NCBI GenBank assembly: GCA_903927615.1
Contig: CAIYNU010000020.1
Location: 1 to 64,000, forward strand
Direction: 5' to 3'
Origin: an uncultured Rhodospirillales bacterium
Lineage (GTDB): Bacteria; Pseudomonadota; Alphaproteobacteria; Azospirillales; Azospirillaceae
DNA: 64,000 nt
The notes under the pieces are model-generated. The model was not told the DNA's origin. It was given only the letters and a program-made list of their open reading frames with translations, and ran no database searches. The first letter of the stretch is position 1, and the number at the start of each line of letters is the position of its first letter. Below are positions 17,342 through 25,481 of this stretch, piece by piece. Position numbers and translations under genes: made by a program.

Positions 17342-18765
17342 GCCCTGTCCTCACCGCAGATATCTGCGTACTTGGCGCCGGTTCAGCCGGCTTGTCGATC
17401 GCCGCCGGCGCCGCCCAGATGGGCGCGCGAACCGTGCTGATCGAGTCTCATCGCATGGGCGGCGACTGTCTCAATACCGGTTGCGTACCATCGAAATCCC
17501 TGCTGGCCGCCGCCAAAGCCGCCGCCGCGGCCCGGGGCGGCCGCCCGTTCGGCGTTACCGGCAGCGAACCCGCCGTCGACTTCGCCGCGGTCAACCGCCG
17601 CGTCCACGCCGTCATCGCCGCCATTGCGCCCCACGATTCCGTCGAGCGGTTTACCGGTCTTGGATGCACCGTGATCCAGGCTCCGGGACACTTCGTGGAC
17701 GAACACACCGTCGAAGCCGGCGAACACCGCATCCGCGCCCGGCGTTTCGTCATCGCCACCGGCAGTCGGGCGGCGATCCCACCGATTCCCGGCCTGGATG
17801 GCGGGCCTTTTTTCACCAACGAAACCCTGTTCGACAATGCCGTTTTGCCGGCTCGCCTGGTGGTGATCGGCGCAGGTCCCATCGGTTGCGAAATGGCCCA
17901 GGCCCATCGCCGATTGGGGGCCGCGGTCACGGTGCTTGACCAGGGACCTGTGTTGCCCAGAGACGATCCCGAAGCCGCGGACGTGATCCGCCGGAGCTTC
18001 GCCCGGGACGACATCGCGTTGATCGAGGGCGTCAGCATCCGGCGCATCGAGCACACCGCGCAGGGTCCGGTGGCGGTGATCATCCAGGGAAACCAGGAAC
18101 GCCGGGTCGAAGGGTCACACCTTTTAATCGCCGCGGGACGCAAACCGAACCTGGAGACTCTGGGCCTGGACGCCGCCGGCATCCGTCACAGCCCCCGGGG
18201 CCTTGACGTCGATGCCCGCCTGCGCACCAGCAATCGGCGGGTTTTCGGCGCCGGCGATGTGATCGGCGGGTTTCAATTCACCCATCTGGCGGGCTACCAC
18301 GCGGGCATCGTGTTGCGCAACGCCCTGTTCCGGCTACCGGCCAAGGTGAACGTCCGGGCGTTGCCCTGGGTCACCTACACCGATCCCGAACTGGCTCAGG
18401 TCGGCCTGACCGAAGCCGCGGCCCGTGCCCAACACGGCGACGCCGTGCGCGTACTGCGCGCCGACTTCGCCGGCAACGACCGCGCAGTTGCCGATGACTC
18501 GGCAACGGGTTTCGTCAAGGCCATGGTCACGGCCAGGGGCGCGATTCTCGGCTGCACCATCGTAGGCCCACACGCCGGAGAGTTAATTCAGCCGTGGGTT
18601 CTCGCCATGTCGGCAAACCTCAAAGTCGGCGCCCTGGCCGGCATGATCGCACCCTATCCGACCCTGGGCGAAATCAACAAACGGGTTGCCGGCAGTTTCT
18701 ACACGCCCACCCTGTTCAGCCCACGAACCCGCGCCCTGGTCCGCTTCCTGGGGCGATTCGGCTGA
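17338..18765 (+). CDS. MerA-like FAD/NAD(P)-dependent disulfide oxidoreductase
   Basis: This 475-aa flavoprotein has the FAD loop LGAGSAGLS (residues 12-20) and the redox disulfide C44-C49 in GGDCLNTGCVPSKSLL. The second nucleotide-binding loop is VIGAGPIGCE, and AGDVIGG and a dimerisation domain follow. The C-terminal His-Pro-Thr-x-x-Glu motif of lipoamide dehydrogenase is replaced by YPTLGE, as in mercuric-reductase-like branches, so it is not Lpd. The N-terminal heavy-metal domain and C-terminal Cys pair of true MerA are absent. It closes the seven-gene operon and starts with an ATGA overlap. Its disulfide substrate is unknown. Confidence 0.9.
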   Translation: MSPVLTADICVLGAGSAGLSIAAGAAQMGARTVLIESHRMGGDCLNTGCVPSKSLLAAAKAAAAARGGRPFGVTGSEPAVDFAAVNRRVHAVIAAIAPHDSVERFTGLGCTVIQAPGHFVDEHTVEAGEHRIRARRFVIATGSRAAIPPIPGLDGGPFFTNETLFDNAVLPARLVVIGAGPIGCEMAQAHRRLGAAVTVLDQGPVLPRDDPEAADVIRRSFARDDIALIEGVSIRRIEHTAQGPVAVIIQGNQERRVEGSHLLIAAGRKPNLETLGLDAAGIRHSPRGLDVDARLRTSNRRVFGAGDVIGGFQFTHLAGYHAGIVLRNALFRLPAKVNVRALPWVTYTDPELAQVGLTEAAARAQHGDAVRVLRADFAGNDRAVADDSATGFVKAMVTARGAILGCTIVGPHAGELIQPWVLAMSANLKVGALAGMIAPYPTLGEINKRVAGSFYTPTLFSPRTRALVRFLGRFG

Positions 18766-18791
18766 CGCGGGCACCGCCTCTTGCAACCCCG

Positions 18792-18820
18792 TTGCAGGCC
18801 CTGAAGACCCTTGCTATAGG
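18792..18820 (+). promoter_or_regulatory. Predicted sigma-70 promoter of the collar-protein cassette
   Basis: TTGCAG (18792-18797) and TATAGG (18815-18820) are separated by exactly 17 bp, starting 26 bp after the flavin reductase stop. Transcription would begin near 18827, about 60 bp before the DUF6916-like gene. A small TGCAAC-CCC-GTTGCA hairpin overlaps the -35 region. Confidence 0.5.
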
Positions 18821-18887
18821 CTGGGTTGAAACGGGCATGGGGTCTGTCTTGCCGTCATGCTCGTGACTCTTGTCATGGGGACACAGT

Positions 18888-19211
18888 ATGGACACCGCCC
18901 TGTCGCTGGCTGAGTTGACGCTGGCTCATTTTACGCCGACTGTGAACACCACCTTTGACGTTCCGTGGAACGATCAGGTGGTGAAGCTGACCCTGGTTCT
19001 GGCCGCTGCCCTGCCGTTCCGAGGCGGGCCGCCGAGCGCCAAGATGCGGACCGAACCGTTTCAACTCCAATTTCTCGAGTCCCAGTGGTCCCTACCCCAG
19101 CACACCCACCAACTGAGCCATCCAGTGCTGGGCACCCTGCCGATTTTCCTGGTCCCGATCGGTCCCAGTAAGGATCGGGCGGGATTTCTGTATCAGGCGG
19201 CCTTTACCTGA
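18888..19211 (+). CDS. DUF6916-like small protein
   Basis: This 107-aa protein opens with LTLAHFTPTVNTTFDV and ends with HPVLGTLPIFLVPIGP, the pattern of the DUF6916 family as I remember it, which is often found beside tail-collar genes. It has no signal peptide. I chose the ATG at 18888, with GGGGACA just upstream; an in-frame TTG at 18870 would add six unlikely residues. It is followed at once by a strong hairpin, which separates it from the first collar gene. The fold is probably beta-rich and the function is unknown. Confidence 0.7.
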   Translation: MDTALSLAELTLAHFTPTVNTTFDVPWNDQVVKLTLVLAAALPFRGGPPSAKMRTEPFQLQFLESQWSLPQHTHQLSHPVLGTLPIFLVPIGPSKDRAGFLYQAAFT

Positions 19212-19220
19212 TCGGCGCGT

Positions 19221-19257
19221 GGCGGGCGGGAGCGCGGCCACCGCGGCACCGCCCGCC
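19221..19257 (+). terminator. Strong hairpin after the DUF6916-like gene
   Basis: GGCGGGCGG (19221-19229) pairs perfectly with CCGCCCGCC (19249-19257), with an inner CGCGG/CCGCG stem around a 3-nt loop. There is no U-run. A perfect TATAAT follows at 19266-19271 but without a -35 at the right distance. The pair may act as a terminator or attenuator plus restart for the collar genes. Confidence 0.45.
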
Positions 19258-19400
19258 GTCCAACATATAATTGTATGCACCTCTTTCTACACACTGATTT
19301 AGCCGATGCGGAGTGGACAGTCACCCGTTTTTATGGTCCCTTCTTGTCGCTGGCCGGATGGTTCCGGCCGCAAGACGTGACCTTGAAGGCGGAGGAAGAC

Positions 19401-19916
19401 GTGACAGACAGTTTCCTCGGTGAAATTCGGATGTTCAGCTTCAATTGGGCGCCGGAAACGTGGGCGCTCTGCAATGGAACAATCCTACAGATAGCACAAA
19501 ATCAAGCCCTGTACTCCCTGATTGGCGCTTATTATGGGGGTGATAACAAAACAACGTTCGCGTTGCCCGATTTGCGTGGACGGGCAATCTCTGGCAGGGC
19601 GCCCAAGGACAAACTTGGAACAACCTATGGCACGGAGACGGTCACCCTCACCGCCAACACCGCGCCGCTCCACACCCATTTGGTCAGAGCCGCCGCCGCG
19701 CCGGCAACCGCCTATAATGTGGCTCATGGCGACGTGCTTTTTGCCGAGCCGCCGGCGGGCAGTAACATCTATGCCCCCTTCAGTGGGACACCCCAACCCA
19801 TCAATCCCGCGTCCGTGGCACACACTGGAGCCGGTTCGGCGCATAATAATATGCAGCCCTATGCCGTCGTCAATTTCTGCATCTGCACCCAGGGTGTCTA
19901 TCCGACCCGGCCGTGA
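19401..19916 (+). CDS. Phage tail-collar domain protein (MdpB type), copy 1
   Basis: This 171-aa protein has the collar signature: FLGEIRMFSFNWAPETWALC, then NQALYSLIGAYYGG, TTFALPDLRGR and a Thr/His-rich region (TAPLHTH), ending in a Cys/aromatic stretch, CICTQGVYPTRP. I chose the GTG at 19401, which follows GGAGGAAGAC, over frames starting further upstream that lack support. These 'microcystin-dependent protein B' relatives share the short tail-fibre collar fold but are often chromosomal in non-phage settings. It is the first of three paralogues. Function unknown. Confidence 0.88.
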   Translation: MTDSFLGEIRMFSFNWAPETWALCNGTILQIAQNQALYSLIGAYYGGDNKTTFALPDLRGRAISGRAPKDKLGTTYGTETVTLTANTAPLHTHLVRAAAAPATAYNVAHGDVLFAEPPAGSNIYAPFSGTPQPINPASVAHTGAGSAHNNMQPYAVVNFCICTQGVYPTRP

Positions 19917-19961
19917 TGGCAGAGGTGTTCACACGCTCATTGGATCAGGGAGCAGCAAGTC

Positions 19962-20492
19962 ATGTCTGACTATTTCGTGGGTGAAATTCGATTGTTCGCC
20001 GGCAACTATGCGCCGTTGAACTTTCTACCCTGTGACGGCCGAACGCTGTCGGTGTCTGATAATAACGCATTGTTCGCCCTTCTTGGGACTACCTGGGGCG
20101 GTGATGGCGTAAATACCTTCGCCATTCCAGATTTGCGCGGCCGGGTTCCGGTCGGCCAGGGAACCGGAACCGGGTTGAGTGCGCACACCCTCGGCCAGAC
20201 CGGCGGAACAGAGACCGTTACGCTGACCGTCGCCAACCTGCCGGTCCATACCCATCCCTGGAACACCCAGGCCTCCCCGGCAACCTCCAACGTGCCGACC
20301 AATACCCTGCTGGCACAACAGCCCGCCCAGACCGTCGGCTATGTCCCACAGGCGAAGGACCCCACGGCCTTCGCCTTCGCCAGCACGATGGTCGAAATTG
20401 CCGGTGAGAATCAACCCCATGACAATATAATGCCCAGTATCGCCCTCAGCTATATCATCTGTATTTTCGGGCTGTACCCCACAAGACCGTGA
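19962..20492 (+). CDS. Phage tail-collar domain protein (MdpB type), copy 2
   Basis: This 176-aa paralogue reads FVGEIRLFAGNYAPLNFLPC, NNALFALLGTTWGGDG, NTFAIPDLRGRVPVGQGTG, then the Thr-rich TVANLPVHTHPW region and the ending IFGLYPTRP. Unlike copy 1 it has the standard GQGTG glycine run. GGGAG lies upstream of the ATG. It is 45 bp after copy 1. There is no signal peptide, so if it reaches the surface it needs a dedicated exporter or release by lysis. Confidence 0.9.
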   Translation: MSDYFVGEIRLFAGNYAPLNFLPCDGRTLSVSDNNALFALLGTTWGGDGVNTFAIPDLRGRVPVGQGTGTGLSAHTLGQTGGTETVTLTVANLPVHTHPWNTQASPATSNVPTNTLLAQQPAQTVGYVPQAKDPTAFAFASTMVEIAGENQPHDNIMPSIALSYIICIFGLYPTRP

Positions 20493-20508
20493 ATGGAGGA
20501 AACGTACT

Positions 20509-21075
20509 ATGGCTGATGCATTTATTGGGGAAATCCGCGCCTTTTCCTTTGGTTGGGCGCCCTCTGACTGGATGATCTGCGACGGCTCGCTGGTCAGCCT
20601 GGCTCAGTATCAGGCACTCTACGCGGTGATTGGCACTACCTTTGGTGGCGACGGCAAAAGCACCTTTGGCCTGCCCAATCTGACCAGCCGCGCGCCGATC
20701 GGCTCAGGTCAGGGACCCGGTCTGTCTCGTCACATCATTGGCCAAACACTGGGCGAGCTAGCGGTCACCTTAAATGAAAACACGATGCCGGCCCACACTC
20801 ATCCACTCCTTGGCGGAACTGCCACCTCTGCGACCAGCGAAACGGGCATACCGGACGCCACGTCCTATGTCTCACGGTTTTCCAACACCTCAACGACCCC
20901 GGCAAAGGTGATTAACGCCTACGTCAACGCGGCCGTCACGCCGATCAATACCACCATGGCGCCAAGCATGCTCGGTCCGTATGGCGGCGGCCTTGGACAC
21001 GAAAACCGCCAACCGGTGCTGACCATGACGTTCTGCATCTGCATGATCGGTTGGTTCCCCGCACGGCAAGACTGA
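20509..21075 (+). CDS. Phage tail-collar domain protein (MdpB type), copy 3
   Basis: This 188-aa third paralogue reads FIGEIRAFSFGWAPSDWMIC, STFGLPNLTSRAPIGSGQGP and TMPAHTHPLLGG, ending CICMIGWFPARQD. TGGAGGA sits 8 bp before the ATG, the best ribosome site of the three. The spacing of 16 bp from copy 2 indicates one mRNA. The three copies differ in the central variable region, which fits subunits with distinct roles or a repertoire of binding surfaces. A strong hairpin follows. Confidence 0.9.
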   Translation: MADAFIGEIRAFSFGWAPSDWMICDGSLVSLAQYQALYAVIGTTFGGDGKSTFGLPNLTSRAPIGSGQGPGLSRHIIGQTLGELAVTLNENTMPAHTHPLLGGTATSATSETGIPDATSYVSRFSNTSTTPAKVINAYVNAAVTPINTTMAPSMLGPYGGGLGHENRQPVLTMTFCICMIGWFPARQD

Positions 21076-21103
21076 ACCAGGGGCTTTTACTGAATGTTAT
21101 CGG

Positions 21104-21127
21104 GATGGCCGGACAGGTCCGGCCATC
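21104..21127 (+). terminator. Hairpin terminator after the collar genes
   Basis: GATGGCCGGAC (21104-21114) and GTCCGGCCATC (21117-21127) form a perfect 11-bp stem with a minimal AG loop. No T-run follows. It lies 28 bp past the third collar gene and before the GNAT gene. Confidence 0.55.
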
Positions 21128-21244
21128 AACCGGGCGGAAGGTTGGGTCCACAACCAAGTTCCGGCGGGAACACGTGGGAACAACCGCCAATGAGTCAAGC
21201 ACAAGGCACGCCGATCGCGAAACTTCAACAAGACGGGGCTAGCC

Positions 21245-21793
21245 ATGCCGAACTTCGGGCGGACCCTGACCCTGCCCGCCCCATTGGCGGAACAAGGCTA
21301 TGTGTTGCGGGGCGAGACGGACGCCGACCGTCCGTTCCTGGAACGGCTTTACCTGATCGTCCGTTGGGACGAACTGGCTCCTTCCGGTTGGTCCGACGAC
21401 CAGAAACGCAGATTTCTGTCCTGGCAGTTCGCCCTACAACACCGGCATTATACCGAGCACTATCATGATGCTGATTTCGGTATCGTGGAACAGTCCGGGC
21501 TACCCGCGGGGCGGCTCTACCTGTTCCGCGGGGCCGACGACACCCGCATCGTCGACATTTCCCTGCTGCCCGAGCAGCGCGGCCGCGGCGTCGGGACCGC
21601 CTTACTGACCGCGGTATTCGCCGAATCGGTGCCGGCCGGACGAAGCGTCAGCATCCATGTGGAACTGTTCAATCCAGCCCGACGTCTTTATGAACGCCTG
21701 GGGTTCCGGGAACTGAGCCGGAATGGCGTCTACGCGCTGATGGAATGGCCGGGGACGAAGGCCACGGCGACCGCAGTCGCGCCGGACCGCTGA
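21245..21793 (+). CDS. GNAT-family N-acetyltransferase next to the collar genes
   Basis: This 182-aa GNAT has the acetyl-CoA pyrophosphate-binding motif EQRGRGVGTALL and the late helix and strand RRLYERLGFREL. It would transfer an acetyl group from acetyl-CoA to an amine; the substrate is not evident. It follows the third collar gene by 169 bp, with a hairpin between, so it may be expressed separately or by read-through. As far as I recall, GNAT genes accompany collar trios in other bacteria, so a role in modifying those proteins is a possibility, not shown here. Confidence 0.85.
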   Translation: MPNFGRTLTLPAPLAEQGYVLRGETDADRPFLERLYLIVRWDELAPSGWSDDQKRRFLSWQFALQHRHYTEHYHDADFGIVEQSGLPAGRLYLFRGADDTRIVDISLLPEQRGRGVGTALLTAVFAESVPAGRSVSIHVELFNPARRLYERLGFRELSRNGVYALMEWPGTKATATAVAPDR

Positions 21794-21844
21794 CGACATC
21801 ACTACCCGTGACCGGTGCCCGCGCAAGCGGTTTCCGATCCAGTC

Positions 21845-21922
21845 GGACGCCGTTCGGACGCGGGCGTCTTGCCCCCTCCCCGTTGCGGCCGGGACGGCCG
21901 CGCTCCAGACTCCCTGTTCGGA
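21845..21922. repeat. Interspersed palindromic repeat, copy A
   Basis: Contains GGACGCCGTTCGG (21845-21857) and a 36-bp block at 21887-21922 that begins GGCCGGGACGGCCGCGCTCC and ends CCTGTTCGGA. Both blocks recur at 60929-61038, in the opposite order. The GGCCG-GGA-CGGCC core can form a hairpin. It lies between convergent gene ends, a typical site for REP-like elements. Confidence 0.6.
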
Positions 21923-21929
21923 AAACGCG

Positions 21930-22964
21930 CTAACGCCAGGGCCGGCGATCGATCCGATCGGTTGGCGTAAAGTTGATATACTGAACCATCCGAGGACGGG
22001 TCCCCCGATTGGGCGACGCGCCGTGGGGCAACGCCGCATGCCAGATAATAAAGTCGCCGGCCTTTCCGGCAAGGGGCACCGCTTCGGCCGAAAAATCATG
22101 GGCTCGGGGATCGACCCCGGCCGGCAATCCGGCTAGCCACGTGTCCAGACGCCGGTGAAAGCCCGGCACACACCGAAACGCGCCCTGATCGGCCGGCGTG
22201 TCGGTCAGATAAAGAATCCCTTGAACCTGCAAGGGCATTGGTGGCGCGATACTGGTATCCCAATGCAAATCCGACCCGGGAAATCGCCAGTTCGATCGTT
22301 CGGGGGGATTGAACCCGCCGCGATCCACCGTCACCTGTAGCTCATGGGTCCCCAAAAGCTGGGCGAAAGCCGCGCGGATCCGCGGCGACCGGCGGTTTTC
22401 ATCGAAGGCTGGGTGACGGACCAGCGTCACCGTGATGCCTTCGCGCCCGGTTCCATCGTACCAACTGTCGGGCGCGTTGGGATCCGCGCCCAGATAATCC
22501 CAAATGGCCCGCTCGGCGGCCTGACAGGCTGCGCGCGGCACCGAATCAGGGATCACGACGTAGCCCCGCTCGGACCAGCAGGCCAAATCAGACTCGTCAA
22601 GCACCGGCACACCGTCGGCCGGCCATCCGGAAGTCGGCGACGCTTCAGGGGCCAAGGCACGGGCGACCGCGGCATTGACCCGGGCGATCCGCGCCGGTTC
22701 CACCACGCCGCCATGGCTTTCGAGAATCCAGGCCTGGAACGCCGGGAAACTGGGCCGCCGGGACAACAGGAACTGCAAGGTCTCGTGAAGCCCGAGTCCC
22801 AGCCCGAAAATCACCAACCGGTCGAGCGCCCAATCCAGAGCCTCCGTGACCGGGTCCGGCGGCGTCCGGTTCCCATCCGGGCCAACCCGACGCGCCCAAA
22901 GACGATGAAGATGCGACACGTCGAGCCCACCCGCCGCGGACATTATCGGATACTCCGTCATCAT
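21930..22964 (-). CDS. Phytanoyl-CoA dioxygenase (PhyH) family protein
   Basis: This 344-aa Fe(II)/2-oxoglutarate-dependent oxygenase has the metal triad H234-x-D236 (DLHWDTS) and H314 (LPHGASPN). An Arg nearby (TRPRMVQYI) should bind 2-oxoglutarate. The first ~130 residues are an extra helical extension not seen in minimal PhyH proteins. The gene begins 7 bp after the ABC exporter gene, with GAGGTGA upstream, so it is the last gene of the leftward polysaccharide operon. It probably hydroxylates a lipid, sugar or small molecule made or exported by the locus. Substrate unknown. Confidence 0.85.
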   Translation of the reverse strand: MMTEYPIMSAAGGLDVSHLHRLWARRVGPDGNRTPPDPVTEALDWALDRLVIFGLGLGLHETLQFLLSRRPSFPAFQAWILESHGGVVEPARIARVNAAVARALAPEASPTSGWPADGVPVLDESDLACWSERGYVVIPDSVPRAACQAAERAIWDYLGADPNAPDSWYDGTGREGITVTLVRHPAFDENRRSPRIRAAFAQLLGTHELQVTVDRGGFNPPERSNWRFPGSDLHWDTSIAPPMPLQVQGILYLTDTPADQGAFRCVPGFHRRLDTWLAGLPAGVDPRAHDFSAEAVPLAGKAGDFIIWHAALPHGASPNRGTRPRMVQYINFTPTDRIDRRPWR

Positions 22965-22971
22965 TCACCTC

Positions 22972-24792
22972 TTATGAGTTTCGGCCAGGGAGTCCGGCCG
23001 GTGGTTGCTCGATCATGTCCAGTCTGGCTAGCACAGAAGCGGCGCAACTTTCCACGACTGCTCGCCCACCGGCTGCAACAATCCGACCGGCCTCCAGCAC
23101 GATGACGTGATCGGCCCCCCGAACCGTCGACGGCCGGTGCGCAATGATGATAACGGTCAGCGTGCCGCGCAGAGCCCTCAGGGTCGCCAGAACATGGCGT
23201 TCGCCCTCGGCGTCCAGCGCACTCGTGGCTTCATCCAGGATCAGCAGATCAGGGCCGGCCAACAGCGCCCGGGCCAGAACCAGACGCTGACGCTGGCCAC
23301 CGGACAACAACCCGCCGCGGTCGCCCACCACCGTCTCCAGTCCCGCCGGCAGGGCGCGCACGAACCCGGCCGCCGCCACACACTCCAGCGCCGCCCACAA
23401 CGCCCCCTCGTCGGCACCGGGCGCGGCCATGGTCAGGTTAGCGCGAATGGTGTCGTGAAACAGGAATGCATCCTGGGGAACATAGCCCACCCGTTGCCGC
23501 CAGACCCGCCCCCACGACGCAGTGAGCGGCCGACCGTCCACCAGCACCCGGCCCTGATCGGGCGCGGTCAGGCCCAACACCAGATCGATCAGCGTCGACT
23601 TGCCCGCGCCGGAAGGTCCCACCAGGGCGGTGACGGCCCGGGCGGGGATTTCCACATCGATGTTCGACAACGCCGCCGGGTTGCCGGGGGCGTAGTGGAA
23701 GCTGACATCCTCCAACCGGACTCCGTGGCGGAGAAGGGGCGCCACCGCCCCTTCGGTCGCGATCGGTGGTGGTTCGGGCGCCCACCGGCAGCGAGCCAAC
23801 AACGCCTGAACCGCACCATGGGCCGGCAGGGCGTGCAAAACAGTGCGCCAGGCATCCTGAATGGCGAGGGAGGCCGTCAGCAAGCGGGCAAACGCCACCA
23901 TCAGCACCAGGGTATCGGCCAACGCCATGCCCAGGATGCGAAGCGCGAACCAGACCGCCAGAGCCGCCGCCGCCGCCGCCAGGGCGCGTTGAACCGCAGA
24001 CGCCAAGCCCGCCATGCGCTGCTGATCCAGACGACCCGCTTGCAGATCGGCCATCCGCCCCTGAAAGCGCCGTCGCCGTTGGTCTTCCAAACCCAAACTG
24101 CGCACAACCCGCATCCCGGCCAGATCGTCGGTGAGGTCGGCATGCAAGGCCCGCCCGGCCTGCCCCAGCTTATGGCCAAGCGCGTGGCTCCGTTGGTCCA
24201 GCGGGCGGGTCAGCACCAGGCAAACCCCGGCCAGGGCCAGCGATGCTGCGGTCAGGGCCGGCGACAATCGCAGCGCCACCGCCAACAGCACGGGAATCTC
24301 CACCGCCCAGCCGGCAAAACGCAGCAGAACCTCGACGCCGTGCCCGGCGTGAACGACCTCGGCGATGACGGTATGGACCAGATGAGCGCCGTGCAGGCGA
24401 ATGAACGCCCGCCATTCCAAGCCCATCAGCCCCTGATGCAGACGCCGGCGCAAATCATCGACATAGGCGAATTTAAACGCCGTCACCGCCATGCCCCGGG
24501 CCGCCACCACCACCGCCGCAACCGCCACCAGCAGCACATACAACGCCAGTGCGCTTTCCAGCCCGATGGCACCGTTACCGACCCCGCCACCCCGGTCAGC
24601 GGCCGGCGACGTCCCGCCGATCCCGGCCAGCTTCAGGATCGGAATCAGCAGCAGCAGCCCCCCGGCCTCTGCCGCGACCGCAAGCACCGTCAGCACGGCC
24701 AACCCCAGCAACCGCCCCCGCGCAAACTGCATGATATCGCGAGCCAACGCGACAAAGCAGCCCGAGGGCCGACGGTCAGGGGTGCCGATCAC
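22972..24792 (-). CDS. ABC exporter (permease-ATPase fusion) in the polysaccharide operon
   Basis: This 606-aa half-transporter has a membrane domain in residues ~20-330. The ATPase has Walker A GPSGAGKST, the signature LLSGGQRQRL, Walker B LLILDEATSALD and the H-loop IIAHRPS. It resembles lipid-linked or peptide exporters of the MsbA/LipidA type but lacks a peptidase domain. The GTG start overlaps the stop of the upstream TPR-like gene (GTGA). Its place between a Wzc-type kinase and a PhyH oxygenase suggests export of an intermediate or modifier of the surface polymer; cargo unknown. Confidence 0.88.
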   Translation of the reverse strand: MIGTPDRRPSGCFVALARDIMQFARGRLLGLAVLTVLAVAAEAGGLLLLIPILKLAGIGGTSPAADRGGGVGNGAIGLESALALYVLLVAVAAVVVAARGMAVTAFKFAYVDDLRRRLHQGLMGLEWRAFIRLHGAHLVHTVIAEVVHAGHGVEVLLRFAGWAVEIPVLLAVALRLSPALTAASLALAGVCLVLTRPLDQRSHALGHKLGQAGRALHADLTDDLAGMRVVRSLGLEDQRRRRFQGRMADLQAGRLDQQRMAGLASAVQRALAAAAAALAVWFALRILGMALADTLVLMVAFARLLTASLAIQDAWRTVLHALPAHGAVQALLARCRWAPEPPPIATEGAVAPLLRHGVRLEDVSFHYAPGNPAALSNIDVEIPARAVTALVGPSGAGKSTLIDLVLGLTAPDQGRVLVDGRPLTASWGRVWRQRVGYVPQDAFLFHDTIRANLTMAAPGADEGALWAALECVAAAGFVRALPAGLETVVGDRGGLLSGGQRQRLVLARALLAGPDLLILDEATSALDAEGERHVLATLRALRGTLTVIIIAHRPSTVRGADHVIVLEAGRIVAAGGRAVVESCAASVLARLDMIEQPPAGLPGRNS

Positions 24793-25481
24793 GGCGCGGT
24801 TCCATGCACCCTTTGAAATTGCTTGAGTTCCGAGTCATTCAGCTCGGCCAGCGCCTCCCGCACCAACGGACCGCCATCGGGTCTGGCACTGATCGCCACC
24901 ACGAAGGCGGGATTGGCCACCCAAGTCAGCCGGAGTTGCCGCTTCAAAAGCTCGCGGGTGTCCCGATCCAGGGCGGGAAGCAACCGCAGCCCCTGCTCGA
25001 TCCGCGGCACCATCAGTGCCGGAACGAACGAACCGGACAGCATCGACATCCGTAGCGCGGCCACCGCCCCCTCCCGATTGCCCCGCCGCTCGCGCACCTC
25101 CGCCAAGCGCGCCCAAACGCCCGGCTGTCCCGGCGCCACACTCAACGCCGAAACCGCTGCGGCCTCGGCGGCCTCCCACAATGGCGCCTGTTCCGCCGGT
25201 GTCGCCGCCAGCAGCGCCTGATGGACCAGCAACAGGCTGATATCCCCGGCCCGTTCGCCGTCACGGACCCAGGCATCGGCCGTCACCAACCCCGTCACAG
25301 CCTGCCCCAAGGTCTCCGACGAGACCTTGACACCGGCATAGACCGACCACACCACCGACCGTGCGTCCAGAGATTGCACCGCGGCGACCAACCGGGGCAC
25401 GCCCAGAGCCAGCAGCAGACACCCCATCAGTCCGGCCACCAGTGCGGCCCCCCAGTCCGAGCCTGGCCGGTCACTCCCCAT
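24789..25481 (-). CDS. Membrane-anchored TPR-like protein
   Basis: This 230-aa protein starts at an ATG at 25481, inside the last bases of the Wzc-type gene (11-bp overlap). A longer frame starting upstream would overlap that gene by ~150 bp and is rejected. It has one N-terminal membrane helix (ALVAGLMGCLLLALGV) and an Ala/Leu-rich helical body with a TPR-like block (VWARLAEVRERRGNREGAVA). A C-terminal region that resembles no named domain follows. Coupled translation with the kinase and the ABC exporter indicates a scaffold or assembly role at the inner membrane. No function is known. Confidence 0.7.
   Translation of the reverse strand: MGSDRPGSDWGAALVAGLMGCLLLALGVPRLVAAVQSLDARSVVWSVYAGVKVSSETLGQAVTGLVTADAWVRDGERAGDISLLLVHQALLAATPAEQAPLWEAAEAAAVSALSVAPGQPGVWARLAEVRERRGNREGAVAALRMSMLSGSFVPALMVPRIEQGLRLLPALDRDTRELLKRQLRLTWVANPAFVVAISARPDGGPLVREALAELNDSELKQFQRVHGTAP

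Noticed and set aside
17338-18765. Dihydrolipoamide dehydrogenase
   Set aside because: The C-terminal His-Pro-Thr motif is replaced by YPTLGE and there are no partner dehydrogenase genes.
18888-21075. Prophage or tailocin remnant
   Set aside because: Only collar-type proteins occur; no tail tube, sheath, baseplate, lysis or integrase genes were found within the window.
23107-24816. 569-codon plus-strand frame
   Set aside because: Antisense to the ABC exporter, which has all ATPase motifs.
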